Shown: positions 25,711 to 37,108, numbered from the stretch's first letter. The stretch is DNA of 49,914 nt from an uncultured Burkholderiales bacterium (GCA_903903975.1 CAIVAS010000235.1:1-49914), one strand, 5' to 3'. A program made the numbers and translations. The notes: a model not told the origin generated them from the letters alone.

Positions 25711-26064
25711 ATGTACGCGGTCATCAAAACCGGCGGCAAGCAGTACAAAGTGTCGGCTGGTGAAAAACTCAAGGTCGAGCAGTTGGCCGCCGATGTCGGC
25801 GCCGAACTCGTGATCGATCAGGTTCTGGCAGTGGGCAGCGGCGATCAGTTCGCCATCGGCTCGCCGCTGGTGGCCGGTGCGTCGGTGTCGGTGACCGTCC
25901 TGTCACATGGCCGTGGCGACAAGGTTCGCATCTTCAAGATGCGCCGTCGCAAGCACTACCAGAAACGTCAGGGTCATCGCCAGAACTACACCGAGCTGTT
26001 CATCGGCAAGATTGCCTCCGAGCTGGGCTCGGTCAATGCCGAGCTGCCGCAGGCAGCGGCCTGA
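25711..26064 (+). CDS. rplU: 50S ribosomal protein L21
   Basis: 117 aa; begins [23 protein letters not shown] and contains [21 protein letters not shown], the rRNA-binding end of L21. Escherichia coli L21 has 103 residues; the extra C-terminal tail ([14 protein letters not shown]) is a modest extension. It is first in an operon with rpmA, 80 bases downstream. A ribosome site AGAGG lies about 8 bases upstream. Confidence 0.98.
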   Translation: MYAVIKTGGKQYKVSAGEKLKVEQLAADVGAELVIDQVLAVGSGDQFAIGSPLVAGASVSVTVLSHGRGDKVRIFKMRRRKHYQKRQGHRQNYTELFIGKIASELGSVNAELPQAAA

Positions 26065-26144
26065 TCACCTCGCCAGGCCGATGTCGTCGGGCCGATGGGT
26101 CCGACCCGATTTACCGAATGAGTCATCGAAAAGAGTAATTCACC

Positions 26145-26405
26145 ATGGCACAGAAAAAAGGCGGCGGCTCAACCCGCAACGGCCGCGATTCCGAATCGAA
26201 GCGACTCGGTGTCAAGGTCTATGGCAGCGAAGCGATCAATGCCGGCTCGATCATCGTGCGCCAGCGTGGCACGACCTTCCATCCCGGCCTGAACGTCGGC
26301 ATCGGCAAGGATCACACGCTGTTTGCCCTGATTGACGGCCATGTCCGCTTCGCGATCAAGGGCCCGCTGCGTCACCAGACGGTCAACGTCGATCCCGCCG
26401 TCTGA
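26145..26405 (+). CDS. rpmA: 50S ribosomal protein L27
   Basis: 86 aa; [24 protein letters not shown] is the standard L27 N-terminus that reaches the peptidyl transferase centre, and the central block with [13 protein letters not shown] (about 38-50) and [12 protein letters not shown] follows it. It is transcribed with rplU. Confidence 0.98.
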   Translation: MAQKKGGGSTRNGRDSESKRLGVKVYGSEAINAGSIIVRQRGTTFHPGLNVGIGKDHTLFALIDGHVRFAIKGPLRHQTVNVDPAV

Positions 26406-26552
26406 TCGTTGCCTGCCCAGTCACCGCTGCGACGTCAATTCGATTCTCGTTGGTCGCCAGACGGTGGCCAATTGCGATGACTCTGGCAGTCGCTTCTGCG
26501 GCTGAGGCGATATTCGTGCGCTACGGCGCGCGGCACTGTGGACGGTTTTGTT

Positions 26553-26577
26553 AAGGCCCCGCAAGCGCGGGGCTTTT
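26553..26577 (+). terminator. Intrinsic terminator between rpmA and the GDT1-family gene
   Basis: Stem GCCCCGC (26556-26562) with GCGGGGC (26567-26573), loop AAGC, T at 26574-26577, extendable by A-T/G-U pairs outside. It ends 16 bases before the next ATG, so it either closes the rplU-rpmA unit or attenuates the next gene. Confidence 0.82.
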
Positions 26578-26593
26578 GCATTGGGCAGGTCTC

Positions 26594-27169
26594 ATGGAAG
26601 CTTTTCTGGTCTCAACCGGCATCGTCGCCCTCGCCGAAATGGGCGACAAGACGCAATTGCTGGCGCTGCTGCTGGCGGCGCGCTTTCAGCGACCCTGGCC
26701 GATCATTGCCGGCATCCTGTTTGCCACCGTTCTCAACCACGCGGTGGCCGCTGCGGTCGGCACCTGGGTTCAGCATCTGTTGGGCGCTGACGTGTTGCGC
26801 TGGGTTCTGGGCCTGTCATTTCTGGCCATGGCGGCCTGGATGCTGGTGCCCGACAAGCTTGACGACGATGGCAGCAGCACGAGTCATGGGCGTTTCGGCG
26901 TTTTTGGCACAACCGTAATCGTGTTCTTTCTGGCCGAGATGGGTGACAAGACCCAGATCGCCACGGTCGCGCTGGCTGCGCGTTACGATGCACTGGCGTC
27001 GGTGGTTGCCGGCACCACGCTCGGCATGATGCTGGCCAATGCGCCGGTGGTCCTGCTGGGCGACAAGATCACCCGCAAGATTCCGATCACGCTGGTTCAT
27101 CGCGTGGCGGCCGGGATCTTTGCGGTGCTGGGAGTGCTGGTGCTGCTCAATGTTGGCAGCTTCGTCTGA
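26594..27169 (+). CDS. TMEM165/GDT1 (UPF0016) family Mn2+/Ca2+ exporter
   Basis: 191 aa from ATG 26594 (GGGCAGG upstream). Six predicted membrane helices in two repeats, each with the family motif: EMGDKTQLLALLLAARF (about 15-31) and EMGDKTQIATVALAARY (about 115-131). The acidic E-x-G-D-K-T loops face each other and are the ion path. Bacterial members characterised as MneA export manganese; here manganese is an inference. The position inside the L27-ObgE neighbourhood is unusual, as these are often contiguous. Confidence 0.85.
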   Translation: MEAFLVSTGIVALAEMGDKTQLLALLLAARFQRPWPIIAGILFATVLNHAVAAAVGTWVQHLLGADVLRWVLGLSFLAMAAWMLVPDKLDDDGSSTSHGRFGVFGTTVIVFFLAEMGDKTQIATVALAARYDALASVVAGTTLGMMLANAPVVLLGDKITRKIPITLVHRVAAGIFAVLGVLVLLNVGSFV

Positions 27170-29442
<2,273 letters not shown>

Positions 29443-29544
29443 CGCGGCCTGCCCGGGTGCACTGATCCGGAAGGAATTGGCACGGCCGATGTGGCGGCCT
29501 CTGATACAGTCACAAACTGGTTGCAAATCATCGGCATAGCCCTC

Positions 29545-30228
29545 ATGCACATCGCCATCGTCGAAGACGACTCGTTCCAACGCCAGTTCCTCACGATGCT
29601 CGTCGAATCCGGCGGGCACCGCGCTGCGGCCTTTGCGCGAGGACAGGATTTCATCGATGCGCTCGATACCGAGTCCTTCGATCTGATGCTGCTTGACTGG
29701 ATGCTGCCCGAGATGTCGGGCGATCAGATTCTCGCGAGTGTGAGGCAGCGTAATGGCCTCGAACTGCCGGTCATCGTGGTCACCGCGCGTGACAGCGAAA
29801 CCGATGTGGTCACTGCGCTTCGCCAGGGTGCCGACGACTACATCGTCAAACCCCCCAAGTCGCTCGAGTTGCTGGCCCGCATGGAGGCGCTCACGCGTCG
29901 TGCCCGCAATGCCCGTGTCGGCGTGCTGCGGGCTGGCCCTTACGAAATCGATCGCGACCGCCGCACGGTCACCTATGAAGGTGCGTCGATCGATCTCACT
30001 CAAAAAGAATTCGATCTGGCGGTTTATCTGTTTCAGAACTCAGGCAAGCTGCTGTCGCGTGTAAAGCTGCTCGAGCAGGTCTGGGGCATTTCGACTGAAG
30101 TCGATACCCGCACGGTCGACACGCATGTCAGCCGGGTGCGTCGCAAGCTCAAGCTTGATTCGGCCGCCGGCTGGAAGCTGCTGCCAGTCTACGGTTTCGG
30201 CTATCGCCTCGACTCGACCGAGATCTGA
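29545..30228 (+). CDS. OmpR/PhoB-family response regulator, no adjacent kinase
   Basis: 227 aa from ATG 29545. The receiver domain has the acidic pocket EDD (7-9), phosphoacceptor Asp51 (LLDWMLPEMSG), the conserved Thr in VTARD, and Lys in IVKPP (KPP rather than the usual KPF). The C-terminal winged helix (about 130-227) carries LTQKEFDLAVYLFQNSGKLLSR and VDTHVSRVRRKLKL. No sensor kinase gene adjoins it; the nearest is the orphan kinase at 34850. Its target genes cannot be read. A frame extension to 29491 lacks support. Confidence 0.88.
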   Translation: MHIAIVEDDSFQRQFLTMLVESGGHRAAAFARGQDFIDALDTESFDLMLLDWMLPEMSGDQILASVRQRNGLELPVIVVTARDSETDVVTALRQGADDYIVKPPKSLELLARMEALTRRARNARVGVLRAGPYEIDRDRRTVTYEGASIDLTQKEFDLAVYLFQNSGKLLSRVKLLEQVWGISTEVDTRTVDTHVSRVRRKLKLDSAAGWKLLPVYGFGYRLDSTEI

Positions 30229-30235
30229 TCCGGAC

Positions 30236-30254
30236 GGGGCCGCTGAGCCCCTTT
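30236..30254 (+). terminator. Weak possible terminator after the orphan response regulator
   Basis: GGGGC (30236-30240) pairs with GCCCC (30247-30251) around a 6-base loop, followed by only three T. It is plausible but marginal. Confidence 0.35.
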
Positions 30255-30272
30255 GAGAGCCCCTTGATCGCC

Positions 30273-31082
30273 TCATGCGCCGGTGTACTGCGGCGGGCGT
30301 TTCTCCAGAAACGATTTCACGCCTTCCGCATAATCGCCTGAGGCGGCTGCCAGGGCGAACTGATCGAAATCGGCATAACTGGTGGCCCGATCGAGCGCCG
30401 CGCTGGTGGCGTTGATCGACTGCTTGATCATCCGCAACTGCACCGGCGGCATGCTCGCTGCACGCTCGGCCAGCGCCAGTGCGGCATCGAGCGTGGTGCC
30501 GGGTGCGGCGACCTCATCGATCAGCCCCCAGTCGAGCGCCTGCTCGGCGTTGATCTTTTCGGCCAGGATGATGACGCGCTTGGCTTTTGCAGGGCCCACC
30601 AGCCGGGTAATGCGTGGCACCGCCCCCCACGACAGATTCATGCCACGTTCGATCTCGGGGACATAGAGTGTCGCGGCCTGCGAGGCCACCCGCAGATCGC
30701 AGGCCGCGACGATCGCAGCGCCCCCGCCCACGCACCATCCTTCGATCGCGGCGATTGTCAGCGGCTCCATCTCTTCCCAGGCGCGGCACATCTTGCCACC
30801 GGTCTGCATCGACAGACGACGCTCGGCCAACCGGGCCTCGCGGGCCTGCTGCAGTTCGGTGTCGCGCAGGTCGGCGCCCAGGCTGAAGACCTCAGTGGTG
30901 CCGGTGAGGATGACGGCTGAAACATCTGCGTCGTCGTCGAAGGATCGCGCGGCACGGGTGAGCTGGCGGCAGGCCTCAAGCGACAGGGCATTGCGGCCGT
31001 CGCGCCGGTCGAGTCTCACGATGGCGATGCGCCCGCGTCGTTCGATGCTGACAATCTCGGCGTGTGTGGATGCGGTATTCAT
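30273..31082 (-). CDS. Enoyl-CoA hydratase/isomerase family protein
   Basis: 269 aa from ATG 31082 with a GAGAG ribosome site; the longer frame to 31229 reads back through the ompA terminator and is not credible. Crotonase fold: oxyanion-hole strands FSLGADLRD (about 65-73) and EGWCVGGGAAIVAACDLRVAS (about 107-127), ALDWGLIDEVAAPG, and a C-terminal trimer helix FLEKRPPQYTG. The usual second catalytic Glu region reads PEIERGMNLSWGAVPRI, with Glu retained. The family spans hydratases, isomerases and decarboxylases; enoyl-CoA hydration is the default call. Confidence 0.85.
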   Translation of the reverse strand: MNTASTHAEIVSIERRGRIAIVRLDRRDGRNALSLEACRQLTRAARSFDDDADVSAVILTGTTEVFSLGADLRDTELQQAREARLAERRLSMQTGGKMCRAWEEMEPLTIAAIEGWCVGGGAAIVAACDLRVASQAATLYVPEIERGMNLSWGAVPRITRLVGPAKAKRVIILAEKINAEQALDWGLIDEVAAPGTTLDAALALAERAASMPPVQLRMIKQSINATSAALDRATSYADFDQFALAAASGDYAEGVKSFLEKRPPQYTGA

Positions 31083-31162
31083 GCGGTCTCTCGGTGGGTA
31101 TTGGTTGGTGTGCGCCAATTGTGAAGGATGTGAATGCCATGAACCGTGCAAACACCGAGAAC

Positions 31163-31195
31163 AAAAAAACGGGGCCAACTTTCGTCGACCCCGTT
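31163..31195 (-). terminator. Intrinsic terminator of the ompA-type gene
   Basis: On the minus strand the stem AACGGGG/CCCCGTT (31195-31189 with 31174-31168) is followed by a run of seven T (31169-31163). It lies 44 bases after the porin stop. Confidence 0.85.
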
Positions 31196-31202
31196 GTGCG
31201 AA

Positions 31203-31227
31203 GACCGTGCTCTGAGTGAGCACGGTC
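31203..31227 (-). repeat. Perfect inverted repeat downstream of the ompA-type gene
   Basis: GACCGTGCTC (31203-31212) and GAGCACGGTC (31218-31227) flank a 5-base loop. No T-run. It stands between the stop codon and the true terminator, so it may stabilise the transcript 3' end. Confidence 0.65.
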
Positions 31228-31238
31228 ATGCTGAACGA

Positions 31239-32465
31239 TCAGCGATTCATCGCGGTGCCGGTGAAGGATGCCTCAACGCGGCGGTCAGGGGCGAGGCAGG
31301 CGATCAGGGCGGCGCGGGTGCGTGCCTGGCCTTTGGCTTTGCAATCGGCTTCGGTGATTTTCAGCTGCGACTCGCCGGCGCCCGATGCGCTGATCGCGCT
31401 CGAGGCGATGCCCTGCGAGGCCAGATAGTTTTTCACCGAGTTGGCACGAGCTTCCGACAGCGTCTGGTTGTAGGCGTCGCTGCCGAGCGGGTCGGTATGG
31501 CCAACGATGCGCACATTGCGGATGTCGGTGATGCCGGCCTGCTTCAACTCAGTCAGTGCATTGTTGATGCGGTTGCGACCCACGTCAGACAGTTCGGCAC
31601 GATCGAAGGCAAACATGCCGTCAGCCGAAATGTCGAAATTGCGGGTGACCGGGGCAGGTGCGGGTGCAGGGGCTGGCATCGGAACCGGCATCACCGGGGG
31701 GGCAACGACGACCGGTGCTGGCATCGGAGCGGGCATCGGTGCCGGCGCGACGGCCCGAGCCGGTGCAGCAACCTCCGGGACAGCGCCCAGCGGGATCTGC
31801 ACGCCGGCGGTGACCAGCCAGTCGCCGAAATTGCCTTTTTGCAGTCCGAGATTGCCCTGGTTTGCATCGACGCGATAACGGGCATCGACGACGACGCGGG
31901 CCCAGTTGGTCACCGGCCAGACCAGGCCGAGACCGGCGCTGCCCATGAAGCTGGTTGCGCTGCCGTTACCGTAGATGGTCGAGCTGCTGGACTTGTCATT
32001 GATCGCGCCGATACCCGCGACCGCATAGGGCTGGATGCCGTTGGCGCGGCTGTAGCCGGCACGACCCAGGAAGAACCACTGAGCGTCGAGCTCGACGCTC
32101 CAGTTGTCCCACTTGTAACCAGGGAAGTTGGCGTTACCGTTGTAGTTCCATGACTTGGCGTTCATGGTCTCGCCGCTTGCGCGCAGTTCGATGTTCACCC
32201 ACGGATTGATCGGCTTGCCCAGCGCCAGGCCGAAACCGCGAAAGCCAGCCGAGGTATGACGCGAACTGTCGGGCGAAATATAGGAACCGAACGGCGTGAC
32301 ATACCAGCGGTCGTCGTACCAGTCGGCCGCGTCGCGAGCGACCGTTGAGGGATAGAAGCCCGACATGACATCAGACGTCATCGACGAAATCGTCGAGGTC
32401 TGGGCAAGTGCCAGACCAGGCAAGGCGAACGAGGCGAGGATTGCAGCCGAGGCGGCAAGTTTCAT
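31239..32465 (-). CDS. OmpA-family outer-membrane protein
   Basis: 408 aa from ATG 32465, preferred over ATG 32471 because GGAG lies 8 bases upstream. A Sec signal MKLAASAAILASFALPGLALAQ precedes a beta-barrel of about 200 residues (AGFRGFGLALGKPINPWVNIELRASG, DAQWFFLGRAGYSR, WLVTAGVQIPLG). A long Pro/Ala/Met linker (about 235-280) leads to an OmpA C-terminal peptidoglycan-binding domain: DGMFAFDRAEL, VRIVGHTDPLGSDAYNQTLSEARANSVKNYL. A C-terminal Cys pair (DCKAK...IACLAP) is also typical of OmpA. It links outer membrane and cell wall. Confidence 0.92.
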   Translation of the reverse strand: MKLAASAAILASFALPGLALAQTSTISSMTSDVMSGFYPSTVARDAADWYDDRWYVTPFGSYISPDSSRHTSAGFRGFGLALGKPINPWVNIELRASGETMNAKSWNYNGNANFPGYKWDNWSVELDAQWFFLGRAGYSRANGIQPYAVAGIGAINDKSSSSTIYGNGSATSFMGSAGLGLVWPVTNWARVVVDARYRVDANQGNLGLQKGNFGDWLVTAGVQIPLGAVPEVAAPARAVAPAPMPAPMPAPVVVAPPVMPVPMPAPAPAPAPVTRNFDISADGMFAFDRAELSDVGRNRINNALTELKQAGITDIRNVRIVGHTDPLGSDAYNQTLSEARANSVKNYLASQGIASSAISASGAGESQLKITEADCKAKGQARTRAALIACLAPDRRVEASFTGTAMNR

Positions 32466-32759
32466 GGTCATTACTCCAAGGGAAAATTGGCGATCAGAAA
32501 GACCGGGAAGGGACGGAAGTTGAGGCGCAGATTTTTTAGACACTGATCTTGCGCAAAAAAGTTTTGAAAAAAAATTCTTTTCTATTGTACAAAAGGTATG
32601 TGTCTGAATTTTAAATCGGCGTTTCAAAAAAACGACGGTTGGCGATGGCGAGGCGATTGAGGCTGGCCTGATCGGCCTTTCGGGCCGTGGTTCATCAGAT
32701 TCCAGCCGCCGAGCGATAATGGGCGGTTTCCACCTTTCGCCTTACGCAGCGAGTGCCCC
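32466..32759. promoter_or_regulatory. Divergent, AT-rich intergenic region between ompA-type gene and ettA
   Basis: 294 bases without a gene, and the most AT-rich stretch in the window, with long A runs near 32550-32580 and 32624-32632. On the minus strand TACAAT (from TTGTACAAT, near 32585-32590) is a possible -10 for the porin gene, with a poor -35. On the plus strand GATAAT at 32715-32720 is a possible -10 for ettA, with TTCATC 18 bases before it. A long 5' leader of about 110 bases for the porin transcript would fit the usual RNA-level control of OmpA proteins (inference). Confidence 0.45.
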
Positions 32760-34424
32760 ATGGCCCAGTACGTCTACACAATGAATCGGGTCAGCAAGAC
32801 CGTCCCGCCCAAGCGCAATATTCTCAAGGACATCTCGCTGTCCTTCTTTCCGGGCGCCAAGATCGGCGTGCTCGGTGTCAACGGCTCAGGCAAATCGACC
32901 CTCCTCAAGATCATGGCCGGCGTCGATCGTGACATCGAGGGGGAGGCCGTCCCGATGCCGGGCATCAAGATCGGCTATCTCCCGCAGGAGCCACAGCTCG
33001 ATGCCGACAAGACTGTCAGAGAAGAGGTCGAAAGCGCGCTCGGCGACATCGTCTCGGCCAAGCAGCGGCTTGATGAGGTGTATGCCGCCTACGCCGAGCC
33101 GGATGCCGATTTCGACAAGCTCGCGGCCGAACAGGCCGAGCTCGAGGCGGTGATTGCCACCTCGGGTGGCAACAGTCTCGACCAGCAGCTTGAGGTGGCC
33201 GCCGATGCGCTGCGTCTGCCGCCCTGGGATGCCAAGATCGGCCCCTTGTCGGGCGGCGAAAAGCGCCGTGTGGCGCTGTGCAAACTGCTGTTATCAAAGC
33301 CCGACATGCTGCTGCTCGATGAGCCGACCAACCACCTCGACGCTGAAAGTGTCGACTGGCTCGAGCAGTTTTTGCACCGCTTTTCGGGCACGGTGGTCGG
33401 CGTCACCCACGACCGCTACTTTCTGGACAACGCGGCCGAATGGATCCTCGAGCTCGACCGCGGCCATGGCATTCCCTGGAAGGGCAACTACAGTTCGTGG
33501 CTCGACCAGAAGCAGAACCGCCTGAAGCAGGAAGAGTCGTCCGAGTCGGCGCGCCAGAAAGCGCTCAAGAAAGAGCTCGACTGGGTCCGCCAGAATGCCA
33601 AGGGTCGTCAGGCCAAGAGCAAGGCCCGACTGCAGCGCTTCGAGGAACTCTCCTCGTATGAGTACCAGTCGCGCAACGAAACGCAAGAGATCTTCATTCC
33701 GGTCGCCGAGCGTCTGGGCAATGAGGTCATCGAGTTCAAGGGCGTCAGCAAGGCCTTCGGTGATCGCCTGCTCGTCGACAACCTGAGCTTCAAGGTGCCG
33801 CCCGGCGCGATCGTCGGCATCATCGGCCCCAACGGTGCCGGCAAGTCGACCATCTTTCGCATGATCACCGGGATCGAGCAGCCCGATTCCGGCGAGGTGA
33901 GCATCGGCCATACCGTGCAGCTGGCCTATGTCGATCAGTCGCGCGATGCCCTGGTTGCCAACAAGAATGTCTGGGAAGAGCTCTCGGGCGGCGCCGACAT
34001 CCTGACCGTGGGTCGCTTCGAGATGCAGTCGCGGGCCTATATCGGCCGCTTCAACTTCAAGGGCAGCGATCAGCAGAAGATGGTCGGTCAACTGTCGGGC
34101 GGCGAGCGCGGCCGGCTGCATCTGGCCAAGACCCTGCTGACCGGCGGCAACGTGCTGCTGCTTGACGAACCTTCGAATGACCTTGACATCGAAACCCTTC
34201 GTGCACTCGAAGACGCGCTGCTCGAGTTCGCCGGTTGCGTGATGGTGATCTCGCACGACCGCTGGTTCCTCGACCGCATTGCCACGCACATCCTGGCGGC
34301 CGAGGGCGATTCGCAATGGAACTTCTTCGACGGCAACTATCAGGAATACGAGGCCGACAAGAAGCGGCGCCTCGGTGACGAGGCGGCGGCGCCGCATCGC
34401 CTGCGCTTCAAGGCGCTCAAGTAA
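32760..34424 (+). CDS. ettA: Energy-dependent translational throttle protein EttA (ABC-F)
   Basis: 554 aa, the EttA length. Two ABC domains in one chain: Walker [10 protein letters not shown] (about 40-48) with signature [12 protein letters not shown], and GPNGAGKST (about 356-364) with [13 protein letters not shown]; Walker [17 protein letters not shown] and [15 protein letters not shown]. The arm between the halves ([41 protein letters not shown]) and the start [19 protein letters not shown] are EttA-specific among ABC-F proteins. It binds the ribosomal E site and gates the first elongation steps according to ADP/ATP ratio. No membrane segments. Confidence 0.95.
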   Translation: MAQYVYTMNRVSKTVPPKRNILKDISLSFFPGAKIGVLGVNGSGKSTLLKIMAGVDRDIEGEAVPMPGIKIGYLPQEPQLDADKTVREEVESALGDIVSAKQRLDEVYAAYAEPDADFDKLAAEQAELEAVIATSGGNSLDQQLEVAADALRLPPWDAKIGPLSGGEKRRVALCKLLLSKPDMLLLDEPTNHLDAESVDWLEQFLHRFSGTVVGVTHDRYFLDNAAEWILELDRGHGIPWKGNYSSWLDQKQNRLKQEESSESARQKALKKELDWVRQNAKGRQAKSKARLQRFEELSSYEYQSRNETQEIFIPVAERLGNEVIEFKGVSKAFGDRLLVDNLSFKVPPGAIVGIIGPNGAGKSTIFRMITGIEQPDSGEVSIGHTVQLAYVDQSRDALVANKNVWEELSGGADILTVGRFEMQSRAYIGRFNFKGSDQQKMVGQLSGGERGRLHLAKTLLTGGNVLLLDEPSNDLDIETLRALEDALLEFAGCVMVISHDRWFLDRIATHILAAEGDSQWNFFDGNYQEYEADKKRRLGDEAAAPHRLRFKALK

Positions 34425-34469
34425 AAACCTGCCGTGTCTCTGTCGTCATTGGCCTGATGACGGTGTGCG

Positions 34470-34796
34470 ATGAGCACCCGACATCGCCATCATGTCTATG
34501 TCGTCGAGCTCGATCCGGTTGTCCTGAACGACCGGCGATTTTTGCGCGCCAACCCCGGGCGTGATCCGACCAAGCCGTGTGTGTATGTCGGCATGACCGG
34601 CCTCACGCCCGAGCTGCGTTTTGCCCGCCACAAGGCGGGTATCAAGGCGAATCGCTTCGTTCTGGAACATGGGATGCGGCTGCTGCCGCAGCTCTATGCC
34701 TGGGCCAATCCGATGCCTTATGCGGCGGCCTGCGAGATGGAAATTGAACTGGCTGACGGCTTGAGGTCCGAGGGATTTTCAGTCTGGCAGGCCTGA
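34470..34796 (+). CDS. Small GIY-YIG-like protein
   Basis: 108 aa. HVYVVELD (Tyr10) and CVYVGMTGLTPELRFARHKAG (Tyr39, Arg50, His54) match the spacing and pattern of the GIY-YIG nuclease core, with VYV in place of GIY and VYVG in place of YIG; a late helix with CEMEIELADGL offers the metal-binding Glu. The family includes DNA endonucleases, but small bacterial members are mostly uncharacterised. The gene sits 45 bases after ettA on the same strand and 53 before a sensor kinase gene. Start ATG 34470 has only a weak ribosome site (TGTGCG); GTG 34464 region is not better. Confidence 0.65.
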   Translation: MSTRHRHHVYVVELDPVVLNDRRFLRANPGRDPTKPCVYVGMTGLTPELRFARHKAGIKANRFVLEHGMRLLPQLYAWANPMPYAAACEMEIELADGLRSEGFSVWQA

Positions 34797-34849
34797 CGCC
34801 GCATCGCCCTTCACCCGTAAAATTCATTTTTACCCATCAGGGGCACGGT

Positions 34850-37048
34850 ATGCCAACTCGGCTGCGACCACATGGCGTCAGTCTGCGCATCCTGCTCGCC
34901 GGCCTGCCCATCCTGGCGGTGCTGCCGCTGCTGGCGTTCTCGCTCTGGCTCCTCTTCATCGTCTGGCAGACCGGCAGCGACAATGCCCGGCGTGATCTGA
35001 CCCAGACCGTCGACACGCTGGCGGTTGCGGTTGATCGCGAAATCACCGGTCTGACCCGTGAGCTTCGGCTGCTGGGCGATTTTCCGACGCTCGATACCAA
35101 CGAGATGGACGTGTTCTATCGCTATTCGAAGGAGCTGGTGGCGCGAAAGGAAGGCTGGGACAGCATCGTTGCGGTCGAGCTCAATGGCACGGTGCTGATG
35201 AACACCGATCTGCCTCTGGGCGGCGATTTGCCGCCGATCAATCAGCCGCATGTCAGAAAGGCGATCGAGGAACACCTGCCGGTGCTGTCCAACATCTATC
35301 GGGACCAGTATTCGGGCAAGCAGCTGATCTCGATCGCGGTGCCGATTCCGCGGGGCGGCGCGGTGCGCTGGGTGCTCGAAGGCCGGATCGATCCGGACAG
35401 CCTGTCGAAAATCATCGCCAAGGGGCTCGCTCCCGGCACCATCGCCGTGATCTCTGATGGCAACAATCTGGCTGCGGCCCGCAGTCGCGATTTCGCGGTC
35501 TATTTCGGCAAACCCATTGCGCAGGGCTTCCAGGCCCTGATCGGCATTGATCCGGTCAGTGGCGTGGGAACCAGTCTGTCGGCCGATGGCGTGAATGTGG
35601 TGGTGGCCTGGCGGCGCTTGCAGGGCATTTGGACGGTGGCGGTCTCCGAGCCGGCAGAGCTTCGCGAAGTGCCATTGAGCCGCTCGATCAGCACCTTGCT
35701 GGCCTTCGGTACGGTCGTGCTCTGCCTCGGTCTGCTGAGCAGCCTTTTGCTAGGCAAGCGAATCCGGCAAGCGATTGCGCAGGTGGCCGAGGATGCGCAC
35801 GGGCTGGCGCAGGGTGAGGCGCTGCCGCGTCGGCTGTCGAATATCACCGAGGTTGCGGCGATGTTCGATTCGCTGGCTGACGCAGGCCGCATTCAGATCG
35901 AAGGCAACCGCGAGCGAGAACAGACCAACGATGCCCTGAAGGTGAGTGGTGAGCGTCTGAAGCTCGCACTGGACGCCACTGAGGCGGGTGTCTTCGACTG
36001 GGATCTGATCAGGGACAAGGTCGAATGGGGTGAGCGATCGCTCGACCTCTTCGGGCTGCCGGCGGATACACCGCCTGAACTGGGTGCGCTGATCAAGCGG
36101 ATTCCAGACGAAGAGCGAGCGCGGGTTGCTGCCGCCATCGAAGCCGCCACTGCCGGTTTCGACCTCGGCCGGTTGCAGCTCGAGTTCAGTGTGATCTCGC
36201 CCGAGAAGGGAAAGCGCTGGATCGAAATGCGGGCGATGGTGCATTTCGATGTGGTCGCGCAGAAAATGCGCGCAAAGCGCCTGATTGGTGTGTTTGTCGA
36301 CCAGACCGAGCGGCATGTGCGCCTTGACCTCTTTCGCGAGGCCGACCGACGCAAGGACGAATTTCTGGCCATGCTGGCCCATGAGCTGCGTAACCCGCTG
36401 GCGCCGATGCGCAATGCCGCGAGCCTGCTTTCAAGAACGCTGACACCCGAATCGACGCAATGGCGGGCGGTGCAGATGCTCGATCGGCAGGTCACCCATA
36501 TGACCCGACTGGTCAATGATCTGCTTGATGTCTCACGCATCTCGCAGGGCAAGATCGAACTGCGTCTGGAGCCGATCAGGCTGGGCCCGGTGGTTCAGGG
36601 GGCGGTCGACGCGGTGCGCGCGCAGGTTGATGAACGACAGCAGACGCTCACGGTCAACCTGCCTCACCCCGAGCCGGTGGTCGAGGTCGACAGTGTGCGG
36701 ATCGCGCAGGTCCTCGAAAATCTGCTCTCGAACGCCAGCAAATACACGCCGCCAGAGGGCGCGATCACGATTGATGTCGAAGCGCAAGGCGACGAGGTGG
36801 TGATCAAGGTCTGGGATACCGGCATCGGCATCGCCCCCAGTCAGCTCACCAATGTCTTCGAGATGTTTACCCAGATTGATGCCACGCTCGACCGTGCCCA
36901 GGGCGGGTTGGGCATCGGCTTGTCGCTGGTCAAACGGCTGGTCGAGCTGCACGGGGGCACGGTGGCGGTGACCAGCGAAGGCCTGGGGCATGGCAGCTGC
37001 TTCGAGGTGCGATTGCCGCGCAGTGGTGAGGCGGCGGTTCGCCTTTGA
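34850..37048 (+). CDS. Membrane sensor histidine kinase with periplasmic CACHE-like and PAS domains, no adjacent regulator
   Basis: 732 aa. Membrane helix 1 at about 12-42, a periplasmic domain of about 240 residues with a dCACHE-type pattern (REITGLTRELRLLGDFPTL, GTVLMNTDLPLGG, GKQLISIAVPI), helix 2 near 285-305 (LLAFGTVVLCLGLLSSLLLG), a HAMP-like stretch, then a PAS domain (LKLALDATEAGVFDWDLIRDKVEWG). HisKA has the phospho-His in HELRNPLAPM; HATPase boxes are NLLSNASKY, DTGIGI and GGLGIGLSL. The HELRNPLAP type usually belongs to hybrid kinases, yet no receiver follows. The signal is probably a small organic ligand in the periplasm (family knowledge). Confidence 0.85.
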   Translation: MPTRLRPHGVSLRILLAGLPILAVLPLLAFSLWLLFIVWQTGSDNARRDLTQTVDTLAVAVDREITGLTRELRLLGDFPTLDTNEMDVFYRYSKELVARKEGWDSIVAVELNGTVLMNTDLPLGGDLPPINQPHVRKAIEEHLPVLSNIYRDQYSGKQLISIAVPIPRGGAVRWVLEGRIDPDSLSKIIAKGLAPGTIAVISDGNNLAAARSRDFAVYFGKPIAQGFQALIGIDPVSGVGTSLSADGVNVVVAWRRLQGIWTVAVSEPAELREVPLSRSISTLLAFGTVVLCLGLLSSLLLGKRIRQAIAQVAEDAHGLAQGEALPRRLSNITEVAAMFDSLADAGRIQIEGNREREQTNDALKVSGERLKLALDATEAGVFDWDLIRDKVEWGERSLDLFGLPADTPPELGALIKRIPDEERARVAAAIEAATAGFDLGRLQLEFSVISPEKGKRWIEMRAMVHFDVVAQKMRAKRLIGVFVDQTERHVRLDLFREADRRKDEFLAMLAHELRNPLAPMRNAASLLSRTLTPESTQWRAVQMLDRQVTHMTRLVNDLLDVSRISQGKIELRLEPIRLGPVVQGAVDAVRAQVDERQQTLTVNLPHPEPVVEVDSVRIAQVLENLLSNASKYTPPEGAITIDVEAQGDEVVIKVWDTGIGIAPSQLTNVFEMFTQIDATLDRAQGGLGIGLSLVKRLVELHGGTVAVTSEGLGHGSCFEVRLPRSGEAAVRL

Positions 37049-37108
37049 TTCGCCGGCAGTGCATCATCTCGCCCGGCAAACCACTTTTACGACTCAAGGA
37101 GCACAGGC

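Noticed and set aside
26406-26593. yybP-ykoY manganese riboswitch upstream of the GDT1-family gene
   Set aside because: The gene family and position fit, but the conserved GGGGAGUA loop and its partner loop are not found.
29477-29507. TTGGCA ... GATAC as promoter of the orphan response regulator
   Set aside because: The spacing is 19-20 bases, too long for a confident sigma-70 call.
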